From Candidatus Phytoplasma bonamiae (GTDB lineage Bacteria > Bacillota_I > Bacilli_A > Acholeplasmatales > Acholeplasmataceae), in assembly GCF_030586845.1 (NCBI RefSeq), contig NZ_JAOSIQ010000002.1:1-39164 (forward strand): 39,164 nucleotides of DNA, written 5' to 3'. Shown piece after piece: positions 1 through 8,777 of the stretch; positions within the stretch are counted from its first letter, which is position 1, and each line of letters starts with the position of its first letter. The notes below the pieces were generated by a model. It searched no databases and was not told the DNA's origin. It worked only from the letters and a program-made list of their open reading frames with translations. A program made the position numbers and the translations under genes.

Positions 1-588
1 TTAACATTTTAGCAATATCATTATTTTTATAAATAGGTTGATAATTTTCCTTAACATTTCCATAAGGAATCCTGTAACTGAAACGGATAATTTTAAATTC
101 TGCTTGACTTAAGGTTTTTTTTAATTTCTTCATCAAAAATTCATGTTTTACTTCTCTTAACCAGTATTGATGAGGGTTTAGAATTTTAGAAAATGTTAAA
201 GGGGCGGTTTCTTCCATTAATTCTTTGTTGTCCGATTTTCTTTCTTCTTTCGCTTTTCTTTGGGGGATTGAAGGAATATGACTTTTTCTAATTAATTCTC
301 TTAGATCAGATTTTATGATCTTAATTGCATAATTCAGAAATGAATATCCAATATCTTCATATTTTTCAAGAGCTTTTACAATCCTAATATCCCTTCTTGA
401 AAGAAATCTGGTTTTTCGATTACTTTAGGAGAATATTGAAAACTATGTACTATTTTCCAAACAAATTCTTCATAATTTTTAATAATTTCATCTCTGAGTT
501 TAAGATTTTTTTTGTCTTTTAAAAAAAGAGTAAGTAACTTTTCTGTTTCTCTTGTTTTAGCTTTTTTTAAAAATACTTTTTTGATCAT
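1..588 (-). pseudogene. Sigma-70 family factor (SigF-like), frameshifted and cut by the window edge
   Basis: The first 70 codons read as sigma-factor region 2: a charged N-terminus, then EEFVWKIVHSFQYS and FQEGILGL, matching the usual 'DLfQEGiiGL' core-binding motif. The frame then hits TAA at 376-378. One frame over, the protein continues without a stop to position 1: KALEKYEDIGYSFLNYA, then LRELIRKSHIPSIPQ (end of region 2/3), and finally a region-4-like helix-turn-helix around LSQAEFKIIRFSY and NNDIAKML. Deletion of a single base in a GLVKA or GLIKA codon explains the break. A good Shine-Dalgarno (AGGGAG, 6 nt spacing) precedes the ATG. Sigma factors of this short type occur in phytoplasma mobile units, so this is probably a decayed mobile-unit relic. 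Sequencing error remains possible. Confidence 0.75.
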
Positions 589-631
589 TTTTTTCTCCCT
601 ACCATATTTTTAGGAAGGGTTATCTTTTTTT

Positions 632-667
632 AAAAAACAAAAAAAGACCAATTTTAAAATTGGTCTT
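632..667 (-). terminator. Rho-independent terminator
   Basis: A perfect 24-nt palindrome lies at 644-667 (arms AAGACCAATTTT and its complement). On the minus strand it is followed by a T-rich tract (T7, G, T6). It lies about 20 bases after the TAA of the short tail at 686-754 and would end transcripts coming from the gene at 755-1288. It is the best terminator in the window. Confidence 0.85.
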
Positions 668-685
668 GATTATTAATTCTTTGCT

Positions 686-754
686 TTATTTTTTATTCCG
701 TGTTATCGATGTAACCTCTTTATTTGGTTGTGTAGTGAATGGGGAGCAGTGCGT
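686..754 (-). other. 22-codon in-frame tail after the upstream gene's stop; possible gene remnant
   Basis: Directly after the TAA of the gene at 755-1288, and in the same frame, 22 more codons are open before a second TAA. They include HCSPFTTQPNKEV. This stretch is richer in G and C than its surroundings and ends just before the terminator at 632-667. It looks like the real 3' end of some gene, either the upstream gene read through its stop or the tail of a lost neighbour. I do not recognise the peptide. Function unknown. Confidence 0.35.
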
Positions 755-1288
755 TTAAAATAAAGTTTTTTTAAAAAATAAAATTACTTTATTCATATCA
801 AGATTTTTAGGTTTTAAATTGCCTTGATTATTTAAAAACATAAAATTATCACAGTACCATTTTTTTAAATATCGATAAATATCTAAAGATAATGAATCAT
901 ATAAATTACTTTGATTATCGATAAATAATAAAGATTTAAAAATTATATACCATGAGATATTTCTATTTTGAGGCAAAAAACCTTTTAATTCCCATTGCAA
1001 ACAACATTCTAAAATGAATAATAAATCTGTATTAATGATTGTATAATCATGATTTCGAGAATAAAAATCATGAAAACTATTAACATAATGATGTCTTTGA
1101 TTCATTTCTAAAACCCATTTACGAATAGACAAATTAAAATAATTGCGACCTAAATCTAAAAAAGGCTGCATAGCTTTATTTTTGACATTTTTATTTAAAC
1201 AATAATCATACATACCAAATTCTTTTCTTAAAGCACATAAAGAAATATCAGGAGCGTACGGGTATAATTCATAAGGTATTATTCTCAT
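755..1288 (-). CDS. Hypothetical protein, 177 aa, weakly like the TIGR02328/pyrimidine-dimer glycosylase-type family
   Basis: Start chosen at the ATG of MRIIPYELYPYAP: AAAGGA lies 6 nt upstream, and the longer frame would need a TTG. The protein is soluble-looking, with no signal peptide or membrane helix, and is rich in aromatic residues. The N-terminus (RIIPYELYPYAP, then LCALRKEFG) and the later WVLEMNQRHHYVN resemble by eye a family of small bacterial proteins that begin MRLWHxxLIPxLP and carry a YxxxxxEMxxR segment. That family is annotated as TIGR02328 and sometimes as pyrimidine dimer glycosylase. The likeness is weak and I assign no function. The gene has its own extended -10 promoter upstream and lies between housekeeping metG and mobile-unit debris. 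Confidence 0.6.
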   Translation of the reverse strand: MRIIPYELYPYAPDISLCALRKEFGMYDYCLNKNVKNKAMQPFLDLGRNYFNLSIRKWVLEMNQRHHYVNSFHDFYSRNHDYTIINTDLLFILECCLQWELKGFLPQNRNISWYIIFKSLLFIDNQSNLYDSLSLDIYRYLKKWYCDNFMFLNNQGNLKPKNLDMNKVILFFKKTLF

Positions 1289-1324
1289 TTGCAATCCTTT
1301 GTAAATAATTTAATTTAATTTATT

Positions 1325-1333
1325 ATTATATCA
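1325..1333 (-). promoter_or_regulatory. Extended -10 promoter for the gene at 755-1288
   Basis: On the minus strand TGATATAAT, an exact TGnTATAAT extended -10 element, sits about 37 bases before the start codon. No clear -35 box is visible, which is acceptable for extended -10 promoters. Confidence 0.5.
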
Positions 1334-1409
1334 AAAATAAAGATAAAATATTTTTAATTTTATTCATTCAAATAATGAAAATTTTTTATATATAAATTAA
1401 AAAATATAC

Positions 1410-2993
1410 CTAATTAAAAAATATTTTTAAATTTTCTTTTTCCAAACGCTGAAAAACTTTATCTTTCCTAGGGAATACATTTTTACTTTCGGTAATACCA
1501 AAAAATGTTAAACTTTCAAAAGTATTTTTTTCCGATCGAATCTGATCTAAAATATATTTAGCTGTAGTAGGTAAAAAAGGTTGTAGCAAAACACCAATAA
1601 AACGTAAAATTTCTATTGTATTATATAAACAATAATTTAATTTATTCATATTCTGAGAACAATTATTTTTAAATAATTCCCATGGCTTCATTAAATCAAT
1701 ATATTTATTTCCATAACGAGCTAAATTCATAATATGTTCAATGGCTTCAGATATTTTAAAATCTTTCATACATAAACGAATATTTGGTAACACTGAAATA
1801 GCGAAATTTGATAATTTTAAACCCAATTCATCTTCAAAATTATTAACTTTAATAACTTGGTTATCACAATATTTTTGTAACATACCTAAAGAACGACTTA
1901 ATAAATTACCAATAGTATTTATCAAATCCGTATTATAACGTTCAAACATTAAATCATAAGTTAAACAACCATCAGAAACATATGGAATTTCATGTAAAAC
2001 AAAATAGCGAATAGCATCGATAGGAAAAATTTTATTTAAATCATCCACATAAATTACATTTTGAGTAGATTTAGACATTTTTCGGTCATTAAATAAAACC
2101 CAAGGGTGAATTAAAAATTGTTTAGGTAAAGGCAATTTTAAAGCAAATAAAAAACTCAAATAATAAATTAAATGGAATCTAACAATATCTTTACCTATGA
2201 TTTGCAAATCAGGTGGCCAATATTTAACTAAATTTAAATGATCATACCATAGTTGAGAATCATTTTTACTAGGCTCTTCTAATAAACTTGTAATATAATT
2301 GCTTAAAGCATCAAACCAAACATAAGTAATATGCGAAGAATCAAAAGGAAAGGGAATTCCCCATTTAAAAGAAGTTCTTGAAATCGATAAATCTGCTAAA
2401 GGTTCTTTTAATAAATTTAAAATTTCTTTTCTACGTGCAAATGGCTTAATTAAATCAGGATGATCTTTTAAATATTCTAAAACAATAGATTGATATTTGG
2501 ATAATTTAAAAAAATAAACTTCTTCTTTCATCCAAATTGGAGTTTCACCGCTAGGCAATTTCTTATCAATTAAATCTTTATCAGAAATATAACTTTCTTC
2601 AGCAATAGAATACCATCCTTGATAGACACCTAAATAAATATCTTTTTGTTTAAATAATTGATCTATAAATTTTTGAACATATTTTTTATGTTTTTCATCA
2701 GTGGTACGGATAAAATAATCATATTGAATATTGACAGATACATAAATACGTTTGATTTCATTAGAAATATAATTAACATATTCTTGAGTGGACATCTTAT
2801 TTTGCACAGCTTTATTTTCTATTTTTTGGCCGTGTTCATCCGTTCCTGTTTGAAAAAAAACAGAATATCCTTCCATTTTTTTAAAACGCGATATGGCATC
2901 TGCCAAAATCATTTCATAAACATTACCTATATGAGGCAAAGCTGAAGTATATACTATCGAAGTAGTAATAAAAAATTTATCTTTTTGAGACAT
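1410..2993 (-). CDS. metG: Methionyl-tRNA synthetase
   Basis: Charges tRNA-Met with methionine in the cytoplasm. At 527 aa it is a class I synthetase with the HIGH-type motif PHIGN near residue 20, TGTDEHGQKI near residue 50 and KMSKS in the sequence RKMSKSTQN near residue 310. The usual zinc-knuckle cysteines are absent: the GWYCxxCE position reads GWYSIAEES, so this is the zinc-free short form. The protein ends after the anticodon-binding helical domain and lacks the C-terminal tRNA-binding domain found in Bacillus MetRS. It is last in the tmk-holB-rsmI-metG string, 15 bases after rsmI. Its 3' neighbour is accessory DNA. Confidence 0.96.
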   Translation of the reverse strand: MSQKDKFFITTSIVYTSALPHIGNVYEMILADAISRFKKMEGYSVFFQTGTDEHGQKIENKAVQNKMSTQEYVNYISNEIKRIYVSVNIQYDYFIRTTDEKHKKYVQKFIDQLFKQKDIYLGVYQGWYSIAEESYISDKDLIDKKLPSGETPIWMKEEVYFFKLSKYQSIVLEYLKDHPDLIKPFARRKEILNLLKEPLADLSISRTSFKWGIPFPFDSSHITYVWFDALSNYITSLLEEPSKNDSQLWYDHLNLVKYWPPDLQIIGKDIVRFHLIYYLSFLFALKLPLPKQFLIHPWVLFNDRKMSKSTQNVIYVDDLNKIFPIDAIRYFVLHEIPYVSDGCLTYDLMFERYNTDLINTIGNLLSRSLGMLQKYCDNQVIKVNNFEDELGLKLSNFAISVLPNIRLCMKDFKISEAIEHIMNLARYGNKYIDLMKPWELFKNNCSQNMNKLNYCLYNTIEILRFIGVLLQPFLPTTAKYILDQIRSEKNTFESLTFFGITESKNVFPRKDKVFQRLEKENLKIFFN

Positions 2994-3008
2994 ATCAAAT
3001 AATTTTAA

Positions 3009-3881
3009 TCACTCCTTAAATTCTAATTTATCCAATTTTATCTGGAATTGATGATAAATTTGTTTTTTAGATATATTGCGTTCTCTAGATAAAGATCTCA
3101 AAGCTTCTTTTCGAGAATACCCTTGTTTCAATAAAAGCAAAAAATGTTCTTCCAAAGATAAATTTTGATATGGTAACAAAAATTTATTTTTATCAATAAT
3201 GATGACATACTCCCCTTTTAAGGATAATTTACTTTTTTCTTTCAAAATCTCATTAATATCTCCATAAATAATAGTTTCAAACTTTTTTGTTAATTCTCTA
3301 GATAAATTAATATTTCTATTAACATAAATTTTTTGGATCAATAACAAAGTATCTAATAAGCGAAAGGGAGATTCAAATAAAATTAAAGATCCTTCAAAAA
3401 AACAATATTTTAATAAAATATTTTCTTTTTGTATTCTTTTTTTAGGTAAAAAACCTAAAAACAAAAAAGGTAAATCGAAAGTAGAAATACTAAAAGACGT
3501 TGTAACAGCAGAAGCTCCTGGTAAAGGGCAAATGCAAAATCCTGATGCTTGCACCTCGCGAACTAACAATAAACCTGGATCACTAATCAAAGGAGTACCT
3601 GCATTACTAATAAGAGCTAAATTTTTATTTTGTCGCAATAAAGATAAAACCTGAGAAATTCGTTGTTTTTCATTAAATTGATGAAATGACAATAAATTGT
3701 TCTTAAATTTATAAAATTTCAAAATTTTATAAGCTTGACGAGTGTCTTCAGCTAAAATAAAATCTACTTCTTTCAAAATATTTAAAGCTCTAAAAGTTAA
3801 ATCCAACATATTACCTATAGGAGTAGCAACTAAATATAAAATGGCTTTTTTATCTTGGAAAGTTTTTTGAATGTATAACAT
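3009..3881 (-). CDS. rsmI: 16S rRNA 2'-O-ribose C1402 methyltransferase
   Basis: Methylates the 2'-OH of C1402 in the 16S rRNA decoding centre using SAM. The 290-aa protein shows the tetrapyrrole-methylase fold: ILYLVATPIGNMLDLT at the N-terminus, then DFILAEDTRQ, then ISNAGTPLISDPG, and PLPGASAV around residue 120. The C-terminal SLSRERNISKKQIYHQ is the usual small helical tail. It is 21 bases downstream of holB and 15 upstream of metG, the Bacillus order after loss of intervening genes. Confidence 0.95.
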   Translation of the reverse strand: MLYIQKTFQDKKAILYLVATPIGNMLDLTFRALNILKEVDFILAEDTRQAYKILKFYKFKNNLLSFHQFNEKQRISQVLSLLRQNKNLALISNAGTPLISDPGLLLVREVQASGFCICPLPGASAVTTSFSISTFDLPFLFLGFLPKKRIQKENILLKYCFFEGSLILFESPFRLLDTLLLIQKIYVNRNINLSRELTKKFETIIYGDINEILKEKSKLSLKGEYVIIIDKNKFLLPYQNLSLEEHFLLLLKQGYSRKEALRSLSRERNISKKQIYHQFQIKLDKLEFKE

Positions 3882-3902
3882 AATTCATATCCGTCATAAC
3901 TA

Positions 3903-4850
3903 TTATTTTTTTTTAATTTCTAAAATTAAAGCTAACCAACAAAATTTATTTTCCATTTTTAAACTCATAGGTTCTAAATCATTTAAAATCTTTAACCAAT
4001 TTAAAATTTCTATTTCTGGTAAAGAAACCAAGTTACTTTTTTCAAATAAAGAGCTTGGAAAATTATTCATAGTTTTTTTTGTTTTTTGATAAAATAACAA
4101 ATCTAAAAAAAATTTACTTAATATAAATAAAAAATCACTAAAAAAATACTCATAATTCATTAAATTAAAAGTTTCATACAATAATTCGTTAGAAAAAGAT
4201 TTTTTTTGAAAATTTTCCAAAAAAATTAAAAAAAATTTTTTTAAATTAAAAAAATAATTTTTATTCAATAAATAAATTTCTTGTTTATTCACTTCTTTTA
4301 ATAAATTAAATAATATTTTATCCAAAATATCTTTTTTTAAATCAGAAATATTCGATACAGAATTTCGAGAACAAGGGTGCCAACATAATAATTGAGCTCT
4401 AGAAACAATCGTAGGTAAAACTAAATTACGATCTTCAGTTAATAAAATTCCCAAAATATTTTCATTTATAGGATTTTCTAAAAAATAAAGCAAACTATTA
4501 GCCGCATTGTAACTAATCTTTTCTATAGATTCTATAACATAAATTTTTTTTTTCTGAATTAAAGAGGTTTGTGCAAAGTAATTATACATTTCTAAAATTT
4601 GTTCTTTACCCAAAGAAATATTTTTATCATCACACAAATAATAAAAATTAGGGTAATTATTTTGTATAATCATCTTTTTTAAAATATCATCAGGTTTAAC
4701 AATATCTGTTTTTAAAAATTCATAAACCAAATCTATAATTAATGTTTTTTTGGTTTTCGCATCAAAAGTAGTTTCAATCAAATATAAATGAGATAATTTT
4801 TGATCACGCATTAACATTCTAAAATATTCTATTAAATAATTCTCAGACAT
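3903..4850 (-). CDS. holB: DNA polymerase III delta' subunit (clamp loader)
   Basis: Part of the clamp-loader complex that places the beta clamp on DNA. The 315-aa protein has the AAA+ delta' layout: LSHLYLIE at the start of domain I, KIYVIESIEKISYNAANSLL (Walker B/helix region), LENPINENILGILLTED, and PTIVSRAQLL, the degenerate SRC motif with Ala for Cys. The P-loop position reads DAKTKKT, so ATP binding is unlikely, as known for delta' in E. coli. The zinc-finger cysteines are missing. The C-terminal part is poorly conserved. The start lies 7 bases after the tmk stop, so translation is probably coupled. Confidence 0.88.
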   Translation of the reverse strand: MSENYLIEYFRMLMRDQKLSHLYLIETTFDAKTKKTLIIDLVYEFLKTDIVKPDDILKKMIIQNNYPNFYYLCDDKNISLGKEQILEMYNYFAQTSLIQKKKIYVIESIEKISYNAANSLLYFLENPINENILGILLTEDRNLVLPTIVSRAQLLCWHPCSRNSVSNISDLKKDILDKILFNLLKEVNKQEIYLLNKNYFFNLKKFFLIFLENFQKKSFSNELLYETFNLMNYEYFFSDFLFILSKFFLDLLFYQKTKKTMNNFPSSLFEKSNLVSLPEIEILNWLKILNDLEPMSLKMENKFCWLALILEIKKK

Positions 4851-4857
4851 AAAATAT

Positions 4858-5478
4858 TTATATATTTAATCCAAATAATTCACGTAATTTATTTAAAATA
4901 ATCATATGCACTTCCTCAAAAGAAAGATTATTAGTATTAATTTTAAAAATTCTTTTCGGATATAAATGGCAAAGTTTTAAATAACCTTTTCTAATTTGTT
5001 GATGCCAAAATAATTGTTGCGCGTCAAACCCTTCTAATTTAGTTTTACTTCGGAAATATAATCTTTTTAAAATGATTTTAGGTTCCAAATCTAAATAAAA
5101 AGTAATATCTGGTAATAAATGATGAGCTAAAGGATTAATTTTTCTAATAAATTTAATACCTAATTTTCTCACATAACCTTGATAAACAAAAGAAGAATCT
5201 AAATATCGATCACAAATAACAATCTTATTATCTAATAAAGCCGGTTTAATAACTTGTTGAAGATGTTCTGTTCTATCTGCTGCATATAATAAAGATTCTG
5301 TTAAAAAATTAATTTTATTATGGGTATCAATTAAAATTTTTTTTATCGATTTAACTAAATTACAACCACCAGGTTCTTTAGTCATAATTGCTGGATAACG
5401 ATTTTTAATAGTTCGAAACAAAGATAAAACATGAGTTGTTTTGCCAACGCCATCTCCACCTTCAAAAGAAATAAACAT
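4858..5478 (-). CDS. tmk: Thymidylate kinase
   Basis: Phosphorylates dTMP to dTDP in dTTP synthesis. The 206-aa protein begins MFISFEGGDGVGKTTH (P-loop GGDGVGKTT), followed by TKEPGG (the dTMP-binding DRX/EPGG loop), LLYAADRTEH, and VICDRYLDSSFVYQG with the DRY motif. AAAGGT precedes the start. A roughly 100-base AT-rich leader separates it from ecfT, so it may have its own promoter, though none is clear. It opens the tmk-holB-rsmI-metG group. Confidence 0.96.
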   Translation of the reverse strand: MFISFEGGDGVGKTTHVLSLFRTIKNRYPAIMTKEPGGCNLVKSIKKILIDTHNKINFLTESLLYAADRTEHLQQVIKPALLDNKIVICDRYLDSSFVYQGYVRKLGIKFIRKINPLAHHLLPDITFYLDLEPKIILKRLYFRSKTKLEGFDAQQLFWHQQIRKGYLKLCHLYPKRIFKINTNNLSFEEVHMIILNKLRELFGLNI

Positions 5479-5578
5479 AATTTTTACCTTTAACTTCCGT
5501 ATTAAAATAAAAAATAATAAATTTTAACTAAAATATAATTATTCACCTAAATATTAAAATTTATAAATTAATCCAAGA

Positions 5579-6580
5579 TTAAACAAAAAAAGTCCAAAAT
5601 AATAATAATAAATGAAAAAACAATATCAAATAATCTTGATAACTCATACAATAACAAGTTAATTTTGTACGTGAAGCTCCCAAAACATAACCTCGCGATT
5701 CCATAGCATTAGCTAAAATTGAAGATTTTTTGAAAGAAAGAACAAAAATTGGTATTAATAAAGCAATAAGATAATAAATTTTTTTAAAAATATTGTGAGT
5801 ATTTAAATCAATACCTCGAGAAGTTTGTGCTTTTATTATTTTTTGAGATTCAGATAATAAAAAAGGTATAAACATATAAATTAATGATAATAACATAGTT
5901 AAAGTTTCCAAAGGAAAATTAATTTTTTTCAGAGGTTTTAAAATAAATTCCAATCCGTCGTTTATTTCCAGAAAAGATGTTGTCAAAGCAAATAAAGTAA
6001 AAACAATAAAAATCATTAAAATACGTATAATAACAAAAAAAGTTTTCCATATATAATTGGAAGATAAAAATAATACTTGAGTTTCATTAATAAACCAATT
6101 TTGAGACACAAAAACACCAGGTAACACAAACATAATTATCAAAAAAAAATAACTATAAAAACCATTTAAAAAAAAATATTTAAAAATCAAAAAAAATAAA
6201 ATGATTAAACACCAAATATAAAATTTATTCCAAATTAAAATTTTAATATCATCATTTGATTTAGAAATAGTCGATAAATTGAAAATTAAACTCAATATAA
6301 TTAACCAATTTAAATGCGAAAATTTATTAAGTAATTTGATCCATGAATAATGAGTTTTTTGGAATAACCAAAATATTAAAAAACAATTAACTATTAATAT
6401 AATTATGTAAAAAACAATATTTACCCAATCTTTATCTATAAAATCTAATGTAAAATTTAAACTTAAAATAATTTTTAACCAACACAAAAAAATAAATATT
6501 TTAACACTAGGGTTAATTGAATATAAAAAAAAACTATTACGATATGATACTGCATTGTTTTTATAATTTTTTACTATCAT
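5579..6580 (-). CDS. ecfT: ECF transporter transmembrane subunit EcfT
   Basis: Membrane coupling subunit of an energy-coupling-factor importer: it links the EcfA1/EcfA2 ATPases to interchangeable vitamin-binding S subunits. The protein is very hydrophobic with about six or more membrane segments. It carries two Ala-Arg-Gly-like coupling motifs in degenerate form: QTSRGID in the cytoplasmic loop around residue 240 and AMESRGYV near residue 295. Start chosen at the ATG of MIVKNYKNN, 11 nt after AGGTGG, because the longer frame needs a GTG inside that Shine-Dalgarno. It begins 4 bases after ecfA2 ends, so the three genes form an operon. Confidence 0.93.
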   Translation of the reverse strand: MIVKNYKNNAVSYRNSFFLYSINPSVKIFIFLCWLKIILSLNFTLDFIDKDWVNIVFYIIILIVNCFLIFWLFQKTHYSWIKLLNKFSHLNWLIILSLIFNLSTISKSNDDIKILIWNKFYIWCLIILFFLIFKYFFLNGFYSYFFLIIMFVLPGVFVSQNWFINETQVLFLSSNYIWKTFFVIIRILMIFIVFTLFALTTSFLEINDGLEFILKPLKKINFPLETLTMLLSLIYMFIPFLLSESQKIIKAQTSRGIDLNTHNIFKKIYYLIALLIPIFVLSFKKSSILANAMESRGYVLGASRTKLTCYCMSYQDYLILFFHLLLLFWTFFV

Positions 6581-6584
6581 ATCT

Positions 6585-7436
6585 TTAAATTCCACCTAGA
6601 TAAAATTTACGTAAATAAGATAAAAATTCCTTTTCGGAATAAACAGGATGAAAAGGAATATTAAAAGATTTTTGCATTAATTTTAAAATACGAAAAGTTT
6701 GAGGCTCATATAAGTTAAATTTATGCAATTTAAAAGTTTTAAAAAAAAATTCTTTAGAATTATCAAAAATAATATTACCTTTTTCCATAAAGATAACACG
6801 AGTAGCGTATTGAGCTACCAAATTCATATCATGAGTAATACAAATAATTGTTTTTCGTTCTATTTGATAAAGATCTTGAAAAATTTTCATTATATCTGCA
6901 TAACCTTGAGCATCCAATCCTCTTGTTGGTTCATCTGCAATAATAATTTGCGGTTCCATAATCAAAATTCCTGCAATAGCAACTTTTCTTTGTTGACCTC
7001 CGGATAAATTAAAAGGAGAAGTATTTATAAAATCACTACTAATTCCAACTTTATTTAAGATTTTTATAGCTTTTATTTTTAATTCAGATTTATTTTTAAT
7101 GTCAGTTGTGAAAGCAAAAAGAACATCTTTTAAAACGGTAGATTCAAATAATTGATATTCAGGAAATTGAAAAATTAAACCTATTTTCCGTCTTATATTA
7201 GTCAAAAATGTTGAAGAAGTTTTATCATTAATAATTTTATCAAAAATTTTTACTATACCCAATTTAGTTAATAATAAACCATTCATTATTTGTACTAATG
7301 TAGATTTTCCCGAACCTGTAGGGCCAACAATGGCAATAAATTCTTGATTAGGATTAATAGATAAATTAATTTTATTTAAAGCACAAACGCTATATTTAGC
7401 ATAAGAAAAACTTACATCTTTAAATTGTATTGCCAT
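6585..7436 (-). CDS. ecfA2: ECF transporter ATP-binding protein EcfA2
   Basis: One of two ATPases powering the ECF importer. The 283-aa protein shows Walker A GPTGSGKST near residue 40, Q-loop IFQFPEYQLFE, signature LSGGQQRKVAIA, Walker B IIIADEPTRGLD, and the His switch CITHDM. FPEYQLFE in the Q-loop is typical of EcfA2 rather than EcfA1. The start overlaps the last 25 bases of ecfA1, indicating coupled translation. The C-terminal domain is present. Confidence 0.95.
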   Translation of the reverse strand: MAIQFKDVSFSYAKYSVCALNKINLSINPNQEFIAIVGPTGSGKSTLVQIMNGLLLTKLGIVKIFDKIINDKTSSTFLTNIRRKIGLIFQFPEYQLFESTVLKDVLFAFTTDIKNKSELKIKAIKILNKVGISSDFINTSPFNLSGGQQRKVAIAGILIMEPQIIIADEPTRGLDAQGYADIMKIFQDLYQIERKTIICITHDMNLVAQYATRVIFMEKGNIIFDNSKEFFFKTFKLHKFNLYEPQTFRILKLMQKSFNIPFHPVYSEKEFLSYLRKFYLGGI

Positions 7437-8233
7437 AAAAAATCCTTTAATTTAGACAAAATAATAGGTGGTTGTGATAAGCAATTAAAATCCTGTTGCA
7501 ATTGATAATAAAGTTTTAAAAATAAAGGTAAATTAATAAAATTATTTTTTAAAAATATTTCATCTTTCATAAAATTAATAGGAATATCTTTTTTTACAAG
7601 ATTACCTTTTTGTAAAAAAATAATTTCATCACTTCGAAAAGCAAATTCCCAATCATGTGTAATAGTAATTAAAGTTATATTATTTTTTCTATGAATATCT
7701 TGAATAATATCATAAATTTCTTGAGTTCCTTGAGGATCTAAAAAAGATGTAGGTTCATCAAAAATTATAATTTTCGGTTCCATAACTAAAACAGATGCAA
7801 TAGCTACTCGTTGTTTTTGGCCTCCAGATAATTCTTGAGGATTGCAATCCAATAAATGCAAAATATCTAACTTTTGAGCAATATTGAAAATCTTTTTTTT
7901 CATTACTTCGCGAGACAAATTTTGATTTTCTAATCCAAAAGCGATATCATGTTTTACGTCACAACCGATAAATTGATAATCTGGATTTTGAAAAATAATA
8001 CCCATACGAGAACGTAATAAAAATAAATTTTCTTCTGTCAATGGAATATTATCAATAAAAATCCTGCCTTTTCGGATGGGCAATAAACCAACCAAAATTT
8101 TAGCCAAAGTAGATTTTCCTGAACCATTACCGCCTATAATTGAAATCCATTTTCCAGAATTAATGTAAAAATTCAAATTTTGTAAAATTTCAACTTCTTT
8201 ATAACTAAAATACAAATTTTCAACACAAATCAT
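7412..8233 (-). CDS. ecfA1: ECF transporter ATP-binding protein EcfA1
   Basis: Partner ATPase to EcfA2. The 273-aa protein shows Walker A GGNGSGKST, Q-loop IFQNPDYQFIG (the EcfA1 type), signature LSGGQKQRVAIA, Walker B IIIFDEPTSFLD and His switch TITHDWE. It is first in the ecfA1-ecfA2-ecfT operon and preceded by AAGGTAG. The operon follows rplQ, the same position as in many Firmicutes. The only S subunit visible here is far away at 33806-34435. Confidence 0.95.
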   Translation of the reverse strand: MICVENLYFSYKEVEILQNLNFYINSGKWISIIGGNGSGKSTLAKILVGLLPIRKGRIFIDNIPLTEENLFLLRSRMGIIFQNPDYQFIGCDVKHDIAFGLENQNLSREVMKKKIFNIAQKLDILHLLDCNPQELSGGQKQRVAIASVLVMEPKIIIFDEPTSFLDPQGTQEIYDIIQDIHRKNNITLITITHDWEFAFRSDEIIFLQKGNLVKKDIPINFMKDEIFLKNNFINLPLFLKLYYQLQQDFNCLSQPPIILSKLKDFLWQYNLKM

Positions 8234-8375
8234 AATCTACCTTAAAAAATCTAACATTTTTTTATATTTTCTTCGATTTTAATTCAAATTCAAAATTATT
8301 AGAATACAAAATAGAATAAAAAAATTCATAAATATTAATCAAAAATAAAAGATAAATATAAAAGATATTTAAAAA

Positions 8376-8732
8376 TTAAACAAAACGAATAATAGCCATA
8401 GAAGCGGAATCACCGCGACGAAATTCAGTTTTAATAACACGTGTATAACCACTTAATCTATCATTATATTTAGGTGCAATTTCATTCACTAATTTACGTA
8501 AAATTGTTTGATTATTGCTCAATGTTTGATTAAAAAATAAATTTAAAGCTCTTCTATGATTAGCTAAATTTGATGTTTTAGTCAAATTAATAACCTTGTC
8601 CATAATACGGGATAATTCTTTAGCTTTTGGTAAAGTGGTAGTTATTTGTTCAGCTATTACTAAACTGGATACTAAATTCTTCAATAAAGCTTTTTTTTGA
8701 GATTTATTACGTCTTAATTTGCTAAAACTCAT
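8376..8732 (-). CDS. rplQ: 50S ribosomal protein L17
   Basis: Large-subunit protein near the exit tunnel. The 118-aa length is normal. MSFSKLRRNKSQKKALLKNL corresponds to the L17 start (KLGR..aHR.aLlrNL), and the C-terminus IKTEFRRGDSASMAIIRFV matches the usual RxGDaapmaiieLv ending. It is last gene of the alpha cluster, 45 bases after rpoA. The 142 bases between it and ecfA1 are AT-rich with no strong terminator visible. Confidence 0.95.
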   Translation of the reverse strand: MSFSKLRRNKSQKKALLKNLVSSLVIAEQITTTLPKAKELSRIMDKVINLTKTSNLANHRRALNLFFNQTLSNNQTILRKLVNEIAPKYNDRLSGYTRVIKTEFRRGDSASMAIIRFV

Positions 8733-8777
8733 AATAAAAGTTTTCCTCTCTATTTAAATTTTTATAATTTATTAAAA

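Noticed and set aside
2658-2945. 95-codon open frame on the plus strand inside metG
   Set aside because: It is antisense to the well-conserved N-terminal half of MetRS and reads as low-complexity Phe/Ile; a shadow of the real gene.
6723-7007. 94-codon plus-strand frame inside ecfA2
   Set aside because: Antisense to conserved ABC motifs, no Shine-Dalgarno and no family resemblance.
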